Source: Amaurobius ferox (taxonomy: Eukaryota > Arthropoda > Arachnida > Araneae > Amaurobiidae). Taken from it: a stretch of DNA of 64,000 bases. The notes below the pieces were generated by a model that was not told the DNA's origin, did no database searches, and worked only from the letters and a program-made list of their open reading frames with translations. The position numbers were made by a program, and so were the translations under genes. The stretch spans positions 81,091,301-81,155,300 of the forward strand of contig OX578144.1 of assembly GCA_951213105.1 (NCBI GenBank), written 5' to 3'. This document shows positions 57,108 to 64,000 of this stretch, piece by piece. Within the stretch, counting starts at the first letter, position 1. Every line of letters begins with the position of its first letter.

Positions 57108-57789
57108 AAAAAATGTGATGTGGGCAACACATGACTTTCCTTATATAATGCAATGAATTTACTACTCTTACAGTTAAAACAAATGTTATTCTTATGGTAG
57201 ATACTTATATTCCTTCCAAGATATTAAATTTTCTTCAATTAGTCGTCATTTTCATTGATTTAGAATCATTTTTATCTATTTGGCGAGATTTTCGTTAATT
57301 TGGCAACATTTAAAAAGTCGCCAAGCTAGCGACATTCCGCCAAATTTGTCGCCAAAATCTCGCCAAGCGTTATGGACGGAGAAATAAGATATTCTTATAC
57401 CATATAAATGACTATTGGCGTTCAAATACAAAAGTATTACTCAAAGTATCTTTTCTCATGAATGGAACGAGCTAGATCCACGAGAATGATGTCACCCAAT
57501 TTATCGCAGGATATCACATATGAAAAGTGAACATGTTTCTCAACAGTTAATATATTTTTCTTTTAATTTATGGGATTTTTTGATAAATTTATTTGAAAAA
57601 TGTGCAATGTCTCGAGAACGGATCATGCTAGTGTTCAAAAGCTTATGTCAATCATTTTCTAAGGAAAAATTGCATAAGAAATGTCTACTTGCGTAACTTG
57701 GCAACTTTAAAGGTTTTGATTTTTTGATGATTTTTTCAAAATTTCACTCGAAAATTTAGGGGGGTTCTGAACATTCGATTGCGTTTAAA
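57108..57789 (+). repeat. Dispersed repeat A, 3'-truncated copy
   Basis: Begins AATGTGATGTGGGCAACACA and stops at ACATTCGATTGCGTTTAAAA, before the CA run and hairpins, where a second A copy starts. Confidence 0.8.
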
Positions 57790-58763
57790 AAAAATCTGAT
57801 GTTGGCAACACATGACTTTCCTTATATAATGCAATGAATTTACTACTTTTACAGTAAAAAAAATAGGTTTTTCTCATAGTAGATACTTATATTCTTTCCA
57901 AGATATTGAATTTTCGACAATTAGTCGTAATTTTCATTGATTTAGAGTCATTTTAATCCATTTGGCGAGATTTTCGTTAATTTGACAACATTTCAAAAAG
58001 TCGCCAAGTTGGCGACATTACGCCAAATTTGTTGCCAAAATTTCGCCAAGCTTTACGGACGAAGAAATAAGTTATTTTTATAGCAGATAAATGACTATTG
58101 GCGTTCAAATACAAAAGTATCCCTCAAAGTATCTTTTCTCATGAATGGAACGAGCTAGATCCACGAGAATGATGTTACCAAACTTATCGCATGGTATTAC
58201 ATATGAAAAGTGAACATGTTTCTCAATCGAAAATATTTTTTTTTAATTTTATATGACTTTTTGATAATTTTTTTGAAAAATGTGCAATATCTCGAGAACG
58301 GTTCATGTTAGAGTTCTAAAATTTATCTCAATCGTTTTCTAATGAAAAATTACATAAGAAATGTCTATTTGCGTAACTTTATAAGCGGTTTTGATTTTTT
58401 GACGATTTTTTCAAAATTTCACTCGAAAATTTAGGGGGGTTCTGAACATTCGATTGCGCATAAAAACTATAGGCTTTCAGTGTTTACGGATTGTGATTTT
58501 TGTACCAAATTTCGTTCGAATCGGTCCATTCGTTCGTCAGTTATCGTCTCCAAAGGCTCACTGACACACACACACACACACACGCACACACACATACTTT
58601 CACACACACATACTTTCACACACACACACACAGACATCCCTTCAAAAATGTCTGATTCGTGATCAGGGATGCTTGAAACGTGCTCTCCCGTCGAAAACTC
58701 GAATTCGAATTTTCGACCCCGTCACAATACTTTCCTTATACATTATGTATATAAGGAAAGTAA
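57790..58763 (+). repeat. Dispersed repeat A, full copy in tandem with the previous one
   Basis: Begins AAAAATCTGATGTTGGCAAC and ends in the ACTTTCCTTATACATTATGT...AAGGAAAGT hairpin at 58730-58762, with CACACA runs at about 58564-58632. Confidence 0.85.
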
Positions 58764-58764
58764 C

Positions 58765-59900
58765 AAGAAAGATCAATCATGCTTAAAGCATTGATTATGA
58801 AACCCTTTCCAACTTCAATGAAATTTTATTTAAACATCTCTAAAATGCATTACATTCCTCGGTAATATTTTAAAACTTATCACAATACTACATTAATTTA
58901 TTATATTTGAAAACTTAAACCTTCATCGAAAAAAATAAACTTCATTCAAATGACGGCATTGAAATATAAATTGCCTGGTTTAAACATCTCTAAAATGCGA
59001 TACATTCCTCGGTAATATTTTTAAAATTATCATAATACTGCAATAATTTCTTATATTTGAAAACTTCATCGAAAACAACTGAAATCCATTCAAATGACGT
59101 CATAAAAAAATAACACGCCTGGCTCTCTCTTTAAAAGCAGCATTTCATTCATAACATTTTCTCATTTATTTCATTCATCACAGTACTCTAAAATAATTTA
59201 TTTTATTTAAAAACTTAAGACCATGGAGCTACAAGTAACTAAACTCTATGCTTAAAACTTCATGGAAAAAAATCGTCCTTCTCTCTGTAAAATGAATGAA
59301 TATTTCATTCATATCAGCTATGCAGATTCCATGACCTAAATAATTTTGCGTTAAAGAAATACACCAATTCTTATACAACTCATTCTACATATTTTGCTGT
59401 TTACATTTTACATAAATCAAAAGTAGGCTTCGTTGTAGAAATAATCAAATTTTGATGATCATTTAAACTCAAATATATTGTGATTACGTTGTTTCAGTAT
59501 GTAGATACACAGAATTTAAGCAAAGATAAAGCGGTTTTAGGACGGATACAACACTCAATATGAATTATAAAGAACTTAAAAATCACTATTTTGAGACAAG
59601 ATGGATGCCATATCTCATTTTGAAGTGGGTCAAGCTATCTTTTCATATCATGGTCACGTGATCGCTTCATATAAGAGGTATAATTATTATTTTAATTTTT
59701 ATCTAAAAAACTACTGAATATATTTTGCTGAAATTTTTTTTATATATTTTATGGAATAATTTGAATATTACCTAAAATGTTCGAAGCAATTTGTGAATTT
59801 TAAATCCGCTTAAAAAATGTTTGAAAAATTAGGTCCCATAGGATTCAATGTATTTCATTTTTTCAACCCGGGTTCAATCCAAAACTAATTGGGTGATATT
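58765..59900 (+). repeat. Dispersed repeat B, copy 3, truncated at its 3' end
   Basis: Begins AAGAAAGATCAATCATGCTT and follows copy 1, including the internal duplication, up to TTGGGTGATATTATT. There a reverse-oriented A copy begins. Confidence 0.8.
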
Positions 59901-59902
59901 AT

Positions 59903-60850
59903 TACTTTCCTTATATACATAATGTATAAGGAAAGTATTGTGACGGGGTCGAAAATTCGAAATCGAGTTTTCGACGGGAGAGCACGTTTCAAACATCCCT
60001 GATCACGAATCAGACATTTTTGAAGTGATGTCTGTGTGTGTGTGTGTGTGTGTGAAAGTATGTGTGTGTGTGTGTGTCAGTGAGTCTTTGGAGACGATAA
60101 CTGACGAACGAATAGACCAATTCGAACCAAATTTGGTACAAAAATCACAATCCGTAAACACTGGAAGCCTATTGTTTTTATACGTAATCGAATGTTCAGA
60201 ACCCCCCTAAATTTTCGAATAAAATTTTGAAAAAATCGTCAAAAAATCAAAACCACTAATAAAATTACGCAAATAGACATTTCTTATGTAATTTTTCATT
60301 AGAAAACGATTGACATGAATTTTAGAACGCTAACATGAACCGTTCTCGAGATATTGCACATTTTTCAAAAACAATTATTAATAAGTCATATAAAATTAAA
60401 AAAAATATTTCCTATTGAGAAACATGTTCACTTTTCATATGTAATACCATGCGATAAATCGGGTGACATCATTCTCGTGGATCTAGCTCGTTCCATTCAC
60501 GAAAAAAGATACTTTAAGTAATACTTTTTTATTTGAACGCCAATAGTCATTTATCTGCTGTAAGAACAACTTATTTCTTCGTCCTTAACGCTTGGCGAGA
60601 TTTTGGCGACGAATTTGGCAGAATGTCGCCAACTTGGCGACTTTTTGAAATGTTGCCAAATTAACGAAAATCTCTCCAAATCGATAAAAATGATTCTAAA
60701 TCAATGAAAATTACGACTAATTGTCGAAAATTCAATATCTTGGAAAGAATATTAGTATCTACTATAAAAAAACCTATTTTTTTACTGTAAAAGTAGTAAA
60801 CTCATTACATTATATAAGGAAAGTCATGTGTTGCCCACATCAGATTTTTA
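59903..60850 (-). repeat. Dispersed repeat A, reverse copy joined to repeat B
   Basis: ACTTTCCTTATATACATAAT hairpin, GTCGAAAATTCGAAATCGAG, GTGTGTGTG...GAAAGTATGTGTG, GTCGCCAACTTGGCGAC and final GTTGCCCACATCAGATTTTT. Confidence 0.85.
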
Positions 60851-60904
60851 CTTTTTATCCACTTCTGAAGTGAACTTATTTTTTCCTATCGGCACGTCTA
60901 GCGA

Positions 60905-61398
60905 TGTCACTGCCTCGTAACGTAAAAACTATAGCATACAAAAATATGAAATTTGGTACATTTATAGAGAAATAGTAAAGTAACACGATGAAATAAACCG
61001 TTTATCGATTTAAGCTTTACTTTCACATGAAATAGCTCATTATCAAGGAATTCAGTGTTTGCATTCCCTAGGCTAAGAAAAATCTCCTCTTTACCCTCCT
61101 TCGGAAAATGGGCAGGGATAGAAGAGATATTTTTGAAAGTAAAATTTTTAGGAAAGATAGATATGAAGCAAGCTCTGCGAGCGCAGCGAGTAGGAGGCGA
61201 AGCCTCCTGAAGCGGATTCCGCGAGCGGAGCGAGCAGGAGGTAGAGCCCCATAGTAGTTTAAGAAATATTTAATGTCAAAGTCAGAGACAAAATATTTGA
61301 ACTGCGAGTTCGCGTCCTGGATAGACTAACAATAGCAAGACCACAAATTTTTTCATGCAGGTACCTACATAGGTGAATTTTTGCAAGACGGGGCCCTT
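60905..61398. repeat. Dispersed repeat E, copy 2, with GC-rich insert
   Basis: Shares AAAACTATAGCATACAAAAA and AGTTTAAGAAATATTTAATG with 51915-52170. In between, 61150-61255 is a GC-rich block with repeated GCGAGCG, GCGAGCAGGAGG and AGGAGGCGAAGCCTCCT (a perfect hairpin) that copy 1 lacks. Confidence 0.6.
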
Positions 61399-61990
61399 TT
61401 ACTTTCCCTGTAATACATGGTAATGTACAGGGAAAGTATTGGGATCATGTCGAAAATCGCAACTCGAGTTTTCGATCTACACGTTTTGGGATATCTAAAA
61501 TACGAAAAAACTATTTTTAGCGTGACTTATGTGTGTGTGTGTCTATGTGGCTGTCTGTGCAATGTGTGTATCCACTCTAACTCAAAAACTAATGGACCAA
61601 ATTTTACAAAATTTGGTAAGTCACTTGTGTGTGACCCTGGTGCTGATTAGTTTTGGGTACTATTCGGGATAAAACAACCCTCCTTTTTTTGCGAAATGGC
61701 CCTTAAAAATCGATTGTATCCACTCTAGCTGAAAAACTAATTGATCAAACTTTACAAAATTTGGTAGATAAGTCATTTGTGGGTCACCCTGGTGTTGATT
61801 AGAGTTTGGTACGATTGGGAAAAAATAACTTGCCTTTTTTTACGAAATGGTCCGCAAAAATCGAATCTAAAATAAAAATCTACATATGCTCAAATATATC
61901 AATTAAATGCTTGTTTTATACGTAATTTTTGACGATGAAAAGAATAAGACCAACCCCATTACACCGTTCTTGAGTTATTTTAGTTTTTTC
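61399..61990 (-). repeat. Dispersed repeat C, copy 3
   Basis: Starts with the ACTTTCCCTGTAATACATGG...AGGGAAAGT hairpin, then AACTCGAGTTTTCGATC, GTGTGTGTGTCTATGTGGC and two CCACTCTAACT/CCACTCTAGCT blocks with GCTGATTAG/GTTGATTAG. Confidence 0.8.
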
Positions 61991-62559
61991 GCATTTTCGC
62001 ATTAAGCTTGGCCTCAATTTTGCATGATGTCAAGGTTAACGGACGATACATAAGAAACACTAAAGACAGGTCTTGTTTACAAAAGCACCACTGGTAGGCT
62101 TTGGACTACCAAAGTTCCGAACAAAAATTTGTCATCGTTTTCTTCTTGATAAGAGATAAAATATAATAATTTCTGTGAACCAGCTCCTTCAGATTTTACA
62201 AAGATGGTGCCGTGCATGATCTGTTTACGGAAGCCATTGGTGCCGATTAACATAAACCAGTTTATCGGTTCATTTGATAAGATAAACGTTTTCAGGGAAA
62301 ATGGAGCGTTGCAGATGTTCTTATAAAAAAGGGAGAGGTTAAAAAATCGATAAAGTAGGCGATAAGGCCAGCCTCGTGGCTAGTTTTCGATGTGTTTGCA
62401 TCGGAAAGTTATCTTAAATTTTAACTAACCATGGTGTGGCTCCACTCGACATTCTCATACTAGAATTCTTTTAGTTAGCTTGTATTCTTTTCTTATATTT
62501 TAATTTTATTTCTATTTATTTATTTTATTTTTCAAATTTTATAAGGATTTTTTTTGAAA
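61991..62559. other. Unassigned stretch
   Basis: Mixed-composition sequence without exon-like segments or a recognised repeat. Confidence 0.4.
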
Positions 62560-63135
62560 AATCATATCATGGGTCCAAATGATTGCAATTATAGCGCGTT
62601 ATCCTTCACTTTAAAAAACTTGAAATTTTTTTTCGATTGATACCAAACTTGACAATGTACACTCCGGGGGGGGGGGTAGCTTTGACCCCGAAGGGGTCTA
62701 ATGATGTCACGAACATAAATGTATCGCGGCTATTTTTCACTACAATGCTTAAGTCTCGTGAGCTTTAAGCCATAAATAATTCCTTTTATGCATGATTAAG
62801 TCATATTTTGCCCTATTCTGCAATATATCAAGAAAATATAAAATTTGGAATAAATATAGAAATTTTCGGTCGAATATAAAAAAAAATTCTATCTTAGGTC
62901 TAGATTTTCCGTTGACAAAGCCGTATATAAAGTTTCGTGAAAATCCATTAATATTTGTGGCAGCTATAGTGTACACAATTAATCGACCACAGACAGACGG
63001 ACATCACTCCAAAAATAGCTAAAACGTGTTCAGGAGTTCCTGAAACATATATCGACATCAAAATTTCGAATTCGAAAATTTTCGTGGAAACAATCTCTAT
63101 TCTATACTATATTACATAGTATGAGAAAGTGAAAA
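62560..63135 (+). repeat. Dispersed repeat F, copy 2
   Basis: Contains TTTTCGATTGATACCAAACT, a nine-base G run followed by GACCCCGAAGGGGTC, AAGTTTCGTGAAAATCCATT, CGACCACAGACAGACGGACA and an end hairpin CTATACTATATTACATAGTA. Confidence 0.65.
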
Positions 63136-63427
63136 TACGGAATAAGAAAATCTATTCGACTTTCTCTGGTATTAAATATCTTGATTTTCCTTTTCGAATT
63201 TATATCATACAACTCAGTGAGACTGACTGACTGAGGGATACACAGCCAAAACTGCTGAAGGTAGAAACTTAACACTTCCCATAAACGTCGGCCCTGACCT
63301 ATGGTGAGAAAAATTTTAAATCTTGCAATTGTGTTTGACAAATGTATAAATTGCGGAATATTTTGTTCTAACATTCTTTCGGATATAACTAGAGAACGGT
63401 TAGATACGCAAAATTCGTTTTTATCTA
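63136..63427. other. Unassigned stretch
   Basis: Follows the F repeat end. Contains a GACTGACTGACTGAGGG motif and ACTAGAGAACGGTTAGATAC. No gene seen. Confidence 0.35.
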
Positions 63428-64000
63428 TATAAAATCAAGAAAGATCAATCGTGCATAAAGCATTATGAAACACTTTCCAACTGACATGCAATTTTATTTA
63501 AACATCTCTAAAATGCGATACATTCAGCGCTCATATATTTTAAATTATCACAATACTATAATAATTTATTATATTTGGAAACTTAAAACTTCATCTAAAA
63601 AAATGAACTTCATTCAAATGACGTCATCAAAATATAAATCGTCTGGCTCTCTATGTAAAAGCAATGAAGGTTTCATTCATATCACTTTTATTCCAGACTC
63701 CAGAGCTAAATAATTTTGCGTGGAGAAAATTCAGCAATTGTTATGCAACTCATCATACGATCACTTGTTTACATTCTGCATCCATTAAAATTAGGCTTCG
63801 TTGTAGAAATAATCAAAGTTTGATGATCATTTAAACTCAATATTGTAATTGCGTTGGCACAGAATATAGATGCATAAAAAATACGCAAAAATAAAGCGGT
63901 TTTAGAACGGATGCAACACTAAATATAAATTTAAAAGAACTTTAAAAATCACGATTTTTAGACTGGGAAAAAAAATATGGATGCCATATTTTATTTTGAA
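63428..64000 (+). repeat. Dispersed repeat B, copy 4 (runs off the window)
   Basis: Begins TCAAGAAAGATCAATCGTGC and follows the other B copies to the last base. Confidence 0.8.

Overview
This is AT-rich, intron-rich nuclear DNA from an animal, not prokaryotic sequence. It has few genes, long introns, GT-AG splice sites, tRNA-derived SINEs, MITEs, LTR and non-LTR retroelement remnants and many microsatellites. The one gene I can fully recognise is a metazoan glucose-6-phosphatase. Dense repeats ending in CA/CAGA runs and a PPxY-tailed membrane protein suggest an arthropod, possibly an arachnid. That placement is an impression from repeat style and is weakly supported.

Layout. 1-430: a two-unit dispersed repeat inside an intron. 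719-1206 (+): the last two exons of a membrane protein whose upstream exons lie left of the window. 1207-10130: intergenic, with one mariner-like long-TIR MITE (4471-5208), several strong hairpins and simple repeats. 10133-34186 (-): a glucose-6-phosphatase gene. Its six coding exons (10599-24212) join into a 359-residue protein with every catalytic motif. A probable non-coding first exon and a TATA/CRE/FOXO-like promoter lie near 34053-34454, about 10 kb upstream of the ATG. Its introns hold two 775-bp TTAA-flanked foldback MITEs (one in coding intron 5, one in intron 1), a truncated SINE with a perfect target-site duplication, a solo LTR and several families of dispersed repeats.

34500-64000 has no gene I can recognise. 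It is a repeat landscape: a six-copy head-to-tail SINE array (42549-44350), a decayed non-LTR retrotransposon (47215-48145), a third foldback MITE (49631-50376), a reverse-transcriptase fragment with a YVDD motif (51300-51815), two adjacent tandem arrays of tRNA-like units (53594-55100 on +, 55722-56975 on -) separated by a GC-rich spacer with five tandem CRE/ETS-like repeats, then several copies of repeat families that share a common double-hairpin 3' module.

The glucose-6-phosphatase would act in the ER lumen, releasing glucose from glucose-6-phosphate. Its candidate promoter carries cAMP- and FOXO-type sites, which would suit fasting control. Nothing else in the window forms a pathway with it. 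The most unusual structures are the tRNA-like satellite cluster, the tandem SINE array and the shared-module repeat superfamily.
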